A program made the position numbers and the translations under genes. From the NCBI GenBank assembly GCA_000758905.1, contig JRNA01000007.1:1-45203 (forward strand): 45,203 nucleotides of DNA, read 5' to 3'. The notes under the pieces are model-generated. The model was not told the DNA's origin. It ran no database searches and saw only the letters and a program-made list of their open reading frames with translations. Below are positions 26,306 to 33,282 of the stretch, in pieces; position 1 is the stretch's first letter; each line of letters opens with the position of its first letter. Origin of the DNA: Clostridiales bacterium S5-A14a (GTDB lineage: Bacteria > Bacillota > Clostridia > Peptostreptococcales > Anaerovoracaceae).

Positions 26306-27946
26306 TTACGCCTTATGCCCTCCTATTTCACTATTTCTTTCCCTTGCGGTTGCACCCTCTTGATAACTTGTCCCCTTTAAAATTGCATTCTTCCCATATT
26401 TTTTCTTAATTTTCAGCACTGCTTTTCTGATACTTTCTTCATCATTTTCATTCGTAGTGTTTTGCCCTGGCTTTTCTTCTTTGCATTTTGGGCTGTCGGA
26501 AACACAATTTTCAAGATTTTGTCCTGCATTTTCTTTTTTATTATAAAATCCAGTATCATTTCCTTCCTCTCTAGTGTTGCTTTCTTTTGTTTGTATATCA
26601 AAAAGTGATATCTGTTCGCCTTCTTGAGAATCCTCTTTTACTTTATCAGCCACAATACTTGTCTTAAGTACGTTAGCAGCCACAAGTGTTATACGCCTTA
26701 CTAGCAATTCTTTTCCGACAATTCGATCATATAAGTCAAGCATAGCCTTTATAATCTTCTCACTGGAATTCGTGTAACTATCGAGGTTCGTACCAGCATG
26801 AGAGTGTTTAGGAATAAGTCTTCCGTATCCATCTTTTACAATCTCCCCTTTGTACCTTTGTCTCCTGTTGGGGTCAGATATATTTTCAACATCATAACCA
26901 ATGGTAAGGCTTATACGGTCCGTCAATAAATCTTTCTCTGTCAAATCGAGCGACAAAGCATCTGCCATTTCACTGACAACTATCCTAGCCGAAGAGAAAT
27001 CATAGGGTTCCTTTAAAACCTGCCCTGAGTTGATGCTATTTGTTGAAGGTGTATAAGCTTTGATATCACTTATCATGCATGGCTCGACACCCCATGCATG
27101 ATCAATTAGAAGCTCAGCATTTACACCAAATAGTTTATAAAGAAGAGCTTCATTATGGAAATCTTCTCGGCCGCCCAGTGAGCACCTCGCAACATCTCCC
27201 ATAGTATGGATTCCAACGCTTGCCAGTCTCTTCTTATACCCCTTACCTACTCTCCAAAAATCCGTTATAGGTGTATGTCCCCAAAGAAGCCTTCGATATG
27301 AAGATTCATCAAGTTCTGCCAATCTCACACCATCAGCATTAGCTTCAATATGCTTAGCAACTATATCCATTGCAATTTTTGCGAGATACAGATTAGTACC
27401 GATACCCACAGTTGCTGTAATTCCAGTTCTATCAAGGACATCCGTTATCATCTTCATTGCAAGCTCCTTTGGCGTCATTGCATAAGTTCTCAAATATGGA
27501 GTTGCATCAATAAAGACTTCATCAATAGAGTACACATGGATATCCTCCGGTGAAACATACTTAAGATATATTCCGTAGATTTGCTTGCTTATTTCTATAT
27601 ATCTCGCCATTCTAGGCTTAGCGATGTAATACTTAATACCGATATCTTTTTTCTGATTAACAAGTCGCATCGCATAACTTGTCCCTCTGAGATCCTTTAG
27701 TCCTGCATTCATCGCCCTTGTGGCATTTAATTCCTTCACAATTTGTTCTACTTCAAATAGCCTTGGCCTACCAGGTACACCATGGGATTTCAAAGCAGGA
27801 GAAACTGCAAGACATATAGTCTTACTGGTTCTTGTCTCATCTGCCACAACCAAATATGTATTTAGCGGATCAAGCCCTCGATCTACACATTCAACTGAAG
27901 CATAGAAGGACTTAAGATCTATTGCAATATACTTCCTATCTTCCAC
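26306..27946 (-). CDS. Y-family DNA polymerase (UvrX/UmuC type)
   Basis: 546 residues from a GTG start at 27946 with AGGAG 8 nt upstream. The palm opens IAIDLKSFYASVECVDRGLDP (first catalytic Asp in the ID segment) and carries YSIDEVFIDATPYL, the second acidic pair. A helix-hairpin-helix-type segment follows, then the little-finger domain. The C-terminus is a Lys/Glu-rich linker ending in SYQEGATARERNSEIGGHKA, a conserved tail of this Gram-positive group. It should perform error-prone translesion synthesis after DNA damage. It lies 50 bp after the KilA-N gene, which has a LexA-type box, and is coupled to YolD and ArsC/Spx-like genes. Confidence 0.93.
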   Translation of the reverse strand: MEDRKYIAIDLKSFYASVECVDRGLDPLNTYLVVADETRTSKTICLAVSPALKSHGVPGRPRLFEVEQIVKELNATRAMNAGLKDLRGTSYAMRLVNQKKDIGIKYYIAKPRMARYIEISKQIYGIYLKYVSPEDIHVYSIDEVFIDATPYLRTYAMTPKELAMKMITDVLDRTGITATVGIGTNLYLAKIAMDIVAKHIEANADGVRLAELDESSYRRLLWGHTPITDFWRVGKGYKKRLASVGIHTMGDVARCSLGGREDFHNEALLYKLFGVNAELLIDHAWGVEPCMISDIKAYTPSTNSINSGQVLKEPYDFSSARIVVSEMADALSLDLTEKDLLTDRISLTIGYDVENISDPNRRQRYKGEIVKDGYGRLIPKHSHAGTNLDSYTNSSEKIIKAMLDLYDRIVGKELLVRRITLVAANVLKTSIVADKVKEDSQEGEQISLFDIQTKESNTREEGNDTGFYNKKENAGQNLENCVSDSPKCKEEKPGQNTTNENDEESIRKAVLKIKKKYGKNAILKGTSYQEGATARERNSEIGGHKA

Positions 27947-27996
27947 TTCAAATTCTCCTGTCAGGGTTACTATATTCTCATTTTATCCATAGTTTT

Positions 27997-28824
27997 TCAG
28001 ATTTTATATTTTTTATTTATGTTTTGAAGAGATAACAACTGCTTTCTAGCTAAATTTCGGAGTTCTATCATTCTATCTTCTTGCCCTACGCCGTTTGAAA
28101 TTAGAATTGAATTATAACTTTCCATATTCGCAAGTACCAAGAGTTCATTAAGACTTGCATGATCTCTAATATTCCCCTTAAGTTCAGGATTTTCTTCTCT
28201 CCATTGCTTCGCACTCTTGTTAAACAGTGCAACGTTCAGCATATCTGCCTCACTTGCATATTGGTATGATAACTGTTCCTTAGTTAAGTCGTTTAATAGA
28301 TATTCTTTAATTGCATCTGTATGAATTTTATAGTTTATTTTTGAAATTTCTCTATGGACATTCCATGCTAACGATAATTTTGAATTTTCCTTTTCTTTTA
28401 ATCTCTTGTAATCCTGTATTATATATAGTTTAAACTCAGGAGAAATCCAAGATGCAAACTCCATGGCTATATCATAATGAGCATATGTACCACCATAGCG
28501 TCCAGATTTTGATATAATTCCGAACGCATTAGTTGATTCTATCCACTTGCTTGGTGTCATGGTAAATCTGTTTAGTCCTGCTTCATTTCTAAACGTGTCG
28601 AATTGAACACGGTTAAAATTAGAATTATTAAGAATTTCCCATAATCCTATAAACTCTAGTGTATTCCTATTTCTCATCCAATTTTGAATAACAAATCTTG
28701 GATCTTCCGTATTCTTATATCTTGCTATATCTGTCAAGCTAACGTAATCATTCTTGAAATCTTTTGTATAAACTTGTATCTCAAAACCCTTTGCTTTAAT
28801 CTTATCTTTCCTCACTCCAGACAT
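27997..28824 (-). CDS. KilA-N domain protein
   Basis: About 275 residues from the ATG at 28824 (MSGVRKDKIKA). AAGGAGG lies 7 nt upstream; an ATG 27 bp earlier is in frame but would place that box inside the gene. The KilA-N DNA-binding domain spans about residues 10-130: YVSLTDIARYKNTEDPRFVI, WMRNRNTLEFIGLWE and YGGTYAHYDIAMEFASWISP. The remainder is helical with no domain I can name. KilA-N proteins occur in phages and as chromosomal accessory genes. It is the first gene after a LexA-type operator and precedes a Y-family polymerase, so it is probably induced by DNA damage. Specific function unknown. Confidence 0.85.
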   Translation of the reverse strand: MSGVRKDKIKAKGFEIQVYTKDFKNDYVSLTDIARYKNTEDPRFVIQNWMRNRNTLEFIGLWEILNNSNFNRVQFDTFRNEAGLNRFTMTPSKWIESTNAFGIISKSGRYGGTYAHYDIAMEFASWISPEFKLYIIQDYKRLKEKENSKLSLAWNVHREISKINYKIHTDAIKEYLLNDLTKEQLSYQYASEADMLNVALFNKSAKQWREENPELKGNIRDHASLNELLVLANMESYNSILISNGVGQEDRMIELRNLARKQLLSLQNINKKYKI

Positions 28825-28865
28825 CACAATGCCTCCTTGGTGTTTTTGCATTATTTGTTATATTC

Positions 28866-28893
28866 ATTATCCCACAAATTTCCAAAAAGTCAA
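28866..28893 (-). promoter_or_regulatory. Promoter of the KilA-N/Y-polymerase operon
   Basis: Minus strand TTGACT (28888-28893), 16-bp spacer, GATAAT (28866-28871), about 40 bp upstream of the start codon. Confidence 0.75.
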
Positions 28894-28905
28894 GAACATA
28901 TGTTC
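28894..28905. promoter_or_regulatory. LexA/DinR-type SOS box
   Basis: GAACATATGTTC, a perfect palindrome fitting the Gram-positive LexA core GAAC-N4-GTTC. It abuts the -35 box of the KilA-N promoter, the right place for repression. Confidence 0.8.
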
Positions 28906-29030
28906 TTTTTATTAAAAATTTTTCCATATGCTCCCTCATAGATTTCAGAAACACAAGGCAACAAAACAGCTAGCCCCGCTTCCCCTTACATTGCAATCCC
29001 TTATGCAACAGTCATGTTTTGTTGGCACTT

Positions 29031-29066
29031 AAAAAGCCACCCCTTGCGGATGCGCGTAGAGTGGCT
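29031..29066 (-). terminator. Terminator of hbd
   Basis: AGCCAC (29035-29040) pairs with GTGGCT (29061-29066); a GCG/CGC inner pair strengthens it. On the minus strand the stem is followed by U residues, about 30 bp after the hbd stop. Confidence 0.75.
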
Positions 29067-29097
29067 GTATTTGCAAAATATTTTGCTTCGTCTAAGT

Positions 29098-29946
29098 TTA
29101 TTTGCTGTAATCGTAGAAGCCTTCGCCTGTCTTGCGGCCAAGTTTACCAGCACGAACCATCTTCTTGAGAAGCACATTAGGTCTATACTTAGGATCACCA
29201 AACTCTCCATAAAGAACGTTCATGATAGCAAGGCAAACGTCAAGACCAATCAAATCTCCAAGTTCAAGAGGTCCCATTGGATGGTTTGCGCCAAGCTTCA
29301 TTGCTGCGTCTATACCCTTAGCATCTGCAACGCCGTCAGCCAAGATTCCGCAAGCTTCGTTGATCATTGGAATTAAGATTCTATTTACAACAAATCCAGG
29401 AGCTTCAGCAACTTCAACAGGTGTTTTGCCTAGTTTCTCAGAAAGCTCTACAACCGTCTTCTTTGTTTCTTCAGAAGTTGCAAGGCCTGCAATGATTTCA
29501 ACAAGTTTCATCATTGGAACAGGGTTGAAGAAGTGCATTCCGATAACCTTATCAGGTCTCTTTGTTGCAGAAGCGATTTCTGTAATTGATAAAGATGAAG
29601 TGTTAGTTGCCAAAATAGTTTCAGGACCAACAAGCTCGTCCAGTTCAGCAAAAAGCGCCTTCTTAGCTTCCATGTCTTCTGTTGCAGCTTCGATAATGAG
29701 GTCAACGTCTTTTACGATGTTAATATCAGTTGAACCATGAACGCGGCTCATAATATCCTTCTTATCAGCCTCTGTTATCTTTTCTTTCTTGATAAGCCTG
29801 TCAAGATTCTTCTCAACTGTTGCGATTCCTCTTTCAACGGAAGTTTCTCTTCTCGCTCTCAAATATACATCATAACCGTTCTGTGCCAAAACCTGAATGA
29901 TTCCTGCACCCATTGTGCCTGTTCCCAGAACTCCAACTTTTTTCAT
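29098..29946 (-). CDS. hbd: 3-hydroxybutyryl-CoA dehydrogenase
   Basis: 282 residues, standard for Hbd. The Rossmann fingerprint GTGTMGAGI (7-15) binds NAD(P)[30 protein letters not shown] (catalytic His) and [13 protein letters not shown] (catalytic Glu region of the C-terminal helical domain) are intact. It interconverts acetoacetyl-CoA and 3-hydroxybutyryl-CoA, a step of butyrate formation and of clostridial amino-acid or crotonate fermentations. No other butyrate genes adjoin it; it is a single-gene unit with its own promoter and terminator. Confidence 0.96.
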   Translation of the reverse strand: MKKVGVLGTGTMGAGIIQVLAQNGYDVYLRARRETSVERGIATVEKNLDRLIKKEKITEADKKDIMSRVHGSTDINIVKDVDLIIEAATEDMEAKKALFAELDELVGPETILATNTSSLSITEIASATKRPDKVIGMHFFNPVPMMKLVEIIAGLATSEETKKTVVELSEKLGKTPVEVAEAPGFVVNRILIPMINEACGILADGVADAKGIDAAMKLGANHPMGPLELGDLIGLDVCLAIMNVLYGEFGDPKYRPNVLLKKMVRAGKLGRKTGEGFYDYSK

Positions 29947-30059
29947 AACAGATATCCTCCTATTAAGTATTTCTTTTCTTTTTATGGGCTTCCATCTCGT
30001 CTAACCCCAATAATTTTTAAAGGCATAAATTGTTGTTAAAAAATTAACTGCCTATACTC

Positions 30060-30087
30060 ATTATAACACCTTTAGATTCTATGTAAA
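30060..30087 (-). promoter_or_regulatory. Promoter of hbd
   Basis: Minus strand TTTACA (30082-30087), 16-bp spacer, perfect TATAAT (30060-30065), about 115 bp before the start. Confidence 0.65.
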
Positions 30088-30142
30088 GATGTTTTGTGAA
30101 AAAGTATTTTAAATTTCTACTATGAAAATTGGAAAATCTAAA

Positions 30143-31624
30143 TTAGTTTGTTCTTCTTTTCCTTGATACATAAAGCAATATCATCCCCATTGCGAGTGCA
30201 GAAATAGCAACCTCATATAGATTTTCAGTATCACCTGTCGCTGGCATATTTTTGCTAGGTTCCTGTGCTGGTTTTTGCTTAGGATCCTGAGAAGGTTGTT
30301 CTTGGTTTTCTTGAGGGTTCTGCCCTGGCTTTGGCTCTGGATTGACCTGAGGATCCTGACCTGGCTTTGGCTCTGGATTGACCTGAGGATCCTGACCTGG
30401 CTGGGGCTCTGGGTTTACATGAGGATCTTGGCCTGGCTGTGGCTCTGGATTTACCTGCGGGTTCTGCCCTGCTTCAATCTTTTCCCAATGTGCATGAAGT
30501 TTCATATCTTCGGTAGGGATATTTTGGAAGTTCCATTTATCATTTCCATTTTCACCTTTAAACCAGCCAAGAAATTTGTATTCACTTCTGGTTGGCGCAG
30601 GGGTCGGTTCTTTTATTCTATCCCCATTCTCTAAGATTAAAGGAGCTACAGCACTCCCTTCATGAGATTCGAATGTTATTCTAATAGGCTTTTTTGTTGT
30701 TATAATATAGTTTCCTCTCTCTAAAGGCATTTCCGTATCAGGTGTAATCGCGAGTCCTCTTTCTACTACACCGTTTTCTATGCGCTCTACATCATCATTT
30801 AAAACCTTAGTAATATTAAAATAATTATCACAAATCAAAACATAGAAAGGTGCGGCGAATCCATTCTCATTAGGATGGGTACTTGTGCATTTTCCAACAT
30901 AGCCTTCGAAATTTTTTACTTTTGCTCTCGTTAAAAGAGGAATACCTGTAAGCAAATCCTCGGTGTCACAATTTTCGCTCAGATTCCAGGCACTAAGATC
31001 CAAATTTTTCACACCTGAATTTAAGAAAGCCTTATAAATTTCCTTAACTTTTCCAACATTCCATTTCGAAACATCTGGGTTCATTGATGTTGCATCAGCG
31101 AACATCGCATTAAGTTTTGTGACATTCGAAATATTCCATTTGCTAACATCTACATTTGCTTTCGATGCTCCAGAAAACATGAGTTCCATATTTGTAACAT
31201 TTGATGTGTCAAGGTCTGGGTTCATCTTGATCTCGCCTGGAAAGTTTTGAAAAAGCATTGAAGAATCGTCAGGCAATATTATACCCCTATCTGTCATGTC
31301 GAGTGTAAAAGGTTTGTTATGCTCATCATCAGACCATACTTCGTTAGGGCTTTCCCATCCATGAATTTTCTTAGGTAGTGCCCACCAGTGGTCATTATCT
31401 TTATCAATTTTACCTGTGCCAGTTATCTTGAGAGTCTGACTGTCTTGATCCCAATTTGCCTTTACAGTACCAGCACTATTCAAAGGCATATCCTGTATTG
31501 ATTCTGCAGGCGTTACTGTAGCAAATACTTTAGGCGAAAAAATACCACTACAGAAAAAAATAGCAAATACCATTGATAATATAATCATGTATGATGTTAC
31601 TCTTTTGTGTTGGCTAAATTCCAT
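30143..31624 (-). CDS. BspA-like (DUF285) surface protein with MPATG sorting signal
   Basis: 493 residues with AAGGAGG before the ATG. Signal peptide in the first 35 residues. Residues about 90-230 hold DUF285/BspA-type repeats (LDTSNVTNMELMFSGA, WNISNVTKLNAMFADATSM, WNVGKVKEIYKAFLNSG). Residues about 310-385 form a Listeria-Bacteroides (InlB B-type) repeat (ITFESHEGSAVAP ... YKFLGWFKG). Four 12-residue Pro-rich units (GQDPQVNPEPKP type) span the wall, ending in MPATGD (460-465), a hydrophobic helix and KRRTN. It should be sortase-anchored and displayed, probably as an adhesin. Its own promoter lies about 95 bp upstream of the start, separate from the cobalamin riboswitch further up. Confidence 0.9.
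   Translation of the reverse strand: MEFSQHKRVTSYMIILSMVFAIFFCSGIFSPKVFATVTPAESIQDMPLNSAGTVKANWDQDSQTLKITGTGKIDKDNDHWWALPKKIHGWESPNEVWSDDEHNKPFTLDMTDRGIILPDDSSMLFQNFPGEIKMNPDLDTSNVTNMELMFSGASKANVDVSKWNISNVTKLNAMFADATSMNPDVSKWNVGKVKEIYKAFLNSGVKNLDLSAWNLSENCDTEDLLTGIPLLTRAKVKNFEGYVGKCTSTHPNENGFAAPFYVLICDNYFNITKVLNDDVERIENGVVERGLAITPDTEMPLERGNYIITTKKPIRITFESHEGSAVAPLILENGDRIKEPTPAPTRSEYKFLGWFKGENGNDKWNFQNIPTEDMKLHAHWEKIEAGQNPQVNPEPQPGQDPHVNPEPQPGQDPQVNPEPKPGQDPQVNPEPKPGQNPQENQEQPSQDPKQKPAQEPSKNMPATGDTENLYEVAISALAMGMILLYVSRKRRTN
30325..30468. repeat. 36-bp coding tandem repeat (4 copies)
   Basis: Four units begin at 30325, 30361, 30397 and 30433. The first two are identical over all 36 bases; the other two diverge slightly. 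They encode the Pro-rich wall-spanning units of the BspA-like protein, so copy number can change without breaking the frame. Confidence 0.92.
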
Positions 31625-31718
31625 TTAATTTGTTCCTCCTTTATGTCAAAACATTATTATTTTAAGAAATAAGATTATAATTAGCCAAAAATTGTTAGCC
31701 TCGGCTTACTATATCTAT

Positions 31719-31747
31719 ATTATATTATTCTGGTAAATGTTTTTCAA
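31719..31747 (-). promoter_or_regulatory. Promoter of the BspA-like gene
   Basis: Minus strand TTGAAA (31742-31747), 17-bp spacer, perfect TATAAT (31719-31724), about 95 bp before the ATG. It lies downstream of the riboswitch and both hairpins. Confidence 0.75.
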
Positions 31748-31793
31748 GAATTTTTTCATGCTAGAAATGCATAAATTTCTCATAAAATGAAAG

Positions 31794-31822
31794 GTGGGCC
31801 ATAGCGATAACGCCTGACCCAC
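31794..31822 (-). terminator. Second hairpin downstream of the riboswitch
   Basis: GTGGGCCA (31794-31801) pairs with TGACCCAC (31815-31822), with an inner GCG/CGC stem. On the minus strand only a short U-rich run follows, so termination is plausible but not certain. Confidence 0.45.
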
Positions 31823-31908
31823 AAAAGAAGATTAAAGAAACTAACCCGTTAGTTAATTACAAAATAATTGATTATTTATCGAGAGCGGATTCACAATCGA
31901 CTCCAAAC

Positions 31909-31933
31909 AAAAAAGTTGCGAACAGAGCGCAAC
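31909..31933 (-). terminator. Intrinsic terminator of the cobalamin riboswitch
   Basis: On the minus strand GTTGCG (31928-31933) pairs with CGCAAC (31915-31920) around a 7-nt loop, followed by six U residues (31909-31914). Between aptamer and terminator the segment at 31961-31979 can pair with a region near 31885-31905, possibly an alternative structure. Confidence 0.8.
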
Positions 31934-31979
31934 CAACAAAATCATATTTCAATATATGTGAGTCCATCGCTCTAATCCG

Positions 31980-32092
31980 ATTTGCCGAGGTAGCCTGGCT
32001 CGTTGCTTAAATTGCAACTCACAGTGGCGGGACCGCACAGGATTCTAACCTGTTTCCCCTCATATTCCGGTGCTAATCTCCGGAAAGCAAAT
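31980..32092 (-). ncRNA. Cobalamin (B12) riboswitch aptamer
   Basis: Reading the minus strand, the conserved cobalamin-aptamer blocks appear in order: GGGGAAACAGGTTAGAATCC, CGGTCCCGCCACTGTGA, then GAGCCAGGCTACCTCGGC. The closing P1 helix is formed by ATTTGC (32087-32092) and GCAAAT (31980-31985). The aptamer is compact, like shorter cobalamin-class variants. A strong promoter lies immediately upstream and an intrinsic terminator about 45 nt downstream, so it should act by premature termination when cobalamin is bound. The next gene on this strand is the BspA-like protein, which has its own promoter. Confidence 0.93.
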
Positions 32093-32112
32093 GTATTTTT
32101 TATTACAAAATA

Positions 32113-32142
32113 ATTATACCCCCTCGTCAAATATGTTGTCAA
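32113..32142 (-). promoter_or_regulatory. Promoter of the riboswitch transcript
   Basis: Minus strand perfect TTGACA (32137-32142), 18-bp spacer, perfect TATAAT (32113-32118). The expected start point is around 32106, just before the aptamer P1 helix. Confidence 0.88.
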
Positions 32143-32183
32143 GGGGGGCAGAAGATATTTTGTATTAAAATTTATACAAAATC

Positions 32184-32225
32184 TTACAAACCGAGTAATT
32201 TTATTGTATAATCTCTTTTAGGCAT
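32184..32225 (-). pseudogene. 13-codon ORF, possible ISL3-type transposase remnant
   Basis: ATG at 32225 with a perfect AAAGGAGGT box 5 nt upstream and a TATAAT-like element about 30 bp earlier, then MPKRDYTIKLLGL and a stop. Too short to be a normal protein. The peptide resembles, from memory, the first residues of ISL3-family transposases, so this may be the start of a deleted insertion element; a short leader peptide is the alternative. Confidence 0.35.
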
Positions 32226-32291
32226 ATTGGACCTCCTTTCGGTTTGTGGTGAACTAATTATAGCAGGTTTTGATATGCCTGTTCTTTTTTT

Positions 32292-32338
32292 AAAAAAATT
32301 CGCTGGAGCAAACCTTTTTCAGATTTACCCCAACGAAT
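32292..32338 (-). terminator. Terminator of the surface-protein operon
   Basis: ATTCGTTGGGG (minus, 32328-32338) pairs with CTCCAGCGAAT (32298-32308), followed by a run of U residues (32292-32298), about 20 bp after the lipoprotein stop. It separates the operon from the riboswitch unit. Confidence 0.85.
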
Positions 32339-32358
32339 ATTACAAAATCGCACTGCTC

Positions 32359-33282
32359 CTACTTTAAATCCGGCATCAAATAATTCTTCTCATCAATTCT
32401 GTAGGAATACATATTTAACGCAGTAAATGCAAGGACTGTAGCCCTTTCGTCAACCTTTCCCTTAGCTTTATTAGCAAAGCCGCCATCAGTTTCATAAGAA
32501 AGAAGCGATGTCATCAAATCCTTTGAATCATCATCTTTCTTGAAAGTGCTAGGGTCAACGCCGACGCAGGCAAGACCGCAAGCCACAGTAGCATCAGCCT
32601 GGCAGCTTCCAAATCCACCATCTTTATCCTGTAAGTCCTTCAGTCTATTCAAAGAACCATCAATAGCAACGGCTACCATCGACATAGTCTTGTAGTACGA
32701 AAGAGTCATCAGTGCAAGACCGTTGTATTCAGCCTCGTTCATCTTCCCCTCATACTTCTTGCCATACTCAATAGAATCCATTACATCCTGGTCGTAATTG
32801 TGCAAACTCTCCGAGTCCTCTTTACAATAATTTAGGGCAATTGCAGCATAACACTCAGCCGGCAGGCCTGCCGCTTTCACAGCCTCCTGGTCGTTTAAGT
32901 AGTCAATCAAATTAACTCCGTCAACGTTCTTTGGATCGCCGCCTAGCTCCTTAACTGCCATCGCTGCTTCCCCTAATGCTCTGTAGTCAATTTTCTCCTT
33001 GCCTTCCTTTAGCTTCGCCGCATATTTGGCAGCTGACTTTCGGTAGGCATCATAGTAGTCCTTGTCCACCTTTGCGCCGCTTTTCTTCAAGTTGAAAACG
33101 GCTCCATCATCAGGGAGTTTCCCCGCCTTTGGCTTTTCAATAGTCTCATAAACATGATTTGCCGTCTGGTCCCTTAGCTTTGGAACCTTTTCTTCAATAG
33201 TTTGTCCGCAGCCTGTCAAAAGCAATACTGCAATCAAAAGCAGGCTGACTATGCTTATCCTCGTTTTCTTTTTATTGACCAT
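32359..33282 (-). CDS. Lipoprotein with alpha/alpha-toroid (prenyltransferase/terpene-cyclase-like) repeats
   Basis: 307 residues. A signal peptide ends in the lipobox LLTGC (Cys25), so the mature protein is tethered to the outer face of the membrane. The C-terminal part shows repeats of the squalene-cyclase/prenyltransferase type: LNRLKDLQDKDGGFGSCQAD followed by ATVACGLACVGVDP, then SYETDGGFANKAKGK and ATVLAFTALNMYS. Such alpha-toroids also form the N-terminal half of animal intrinsic factor and transcobalamin. No catalytic DxDD of terpene cyclases is seen, which favours binding over catalysis. It overlaps the transglutaminase-like gene by 28 bp and ends the operon. Fold assignment is moderate; ligand is unproven. 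Confidence 0.75.
   Translation of the reverse strand: MVNKKKTRISIVSLLLIAVLLLTGCGQTIEEKVPKLRDQTANHVYETIEKPKAGKLPDDGAVFNLKKSGAKVDKDYYDAYRKSAAKYAAKLKEGKEKIDYRALGEAAMAVKELGGDPKNVDGVNLIDYLNDQEAVKAAGLPAECYAAIALNYCKEDSESLHNYDQDVMDSIEYGKKYEGKMNEAEYNGLALMTLSYYKTMSMVAVAIDGSLNRLKDLQDKDGGFGSCQADATVACGLACVGVDPSTFKKDDDSKDLMTSLLSYETDGGFANKAKGKVDERATVLAFTALNMYSYRIDEKNYLMPDLK

Noticed and set aside
31980-32092. Possible tRNA or T-box because of conserved structured blocks
   Set aside because: No cloverleaf or T-box sequence; the ordered blocks match the cobalamin aptamer instead.
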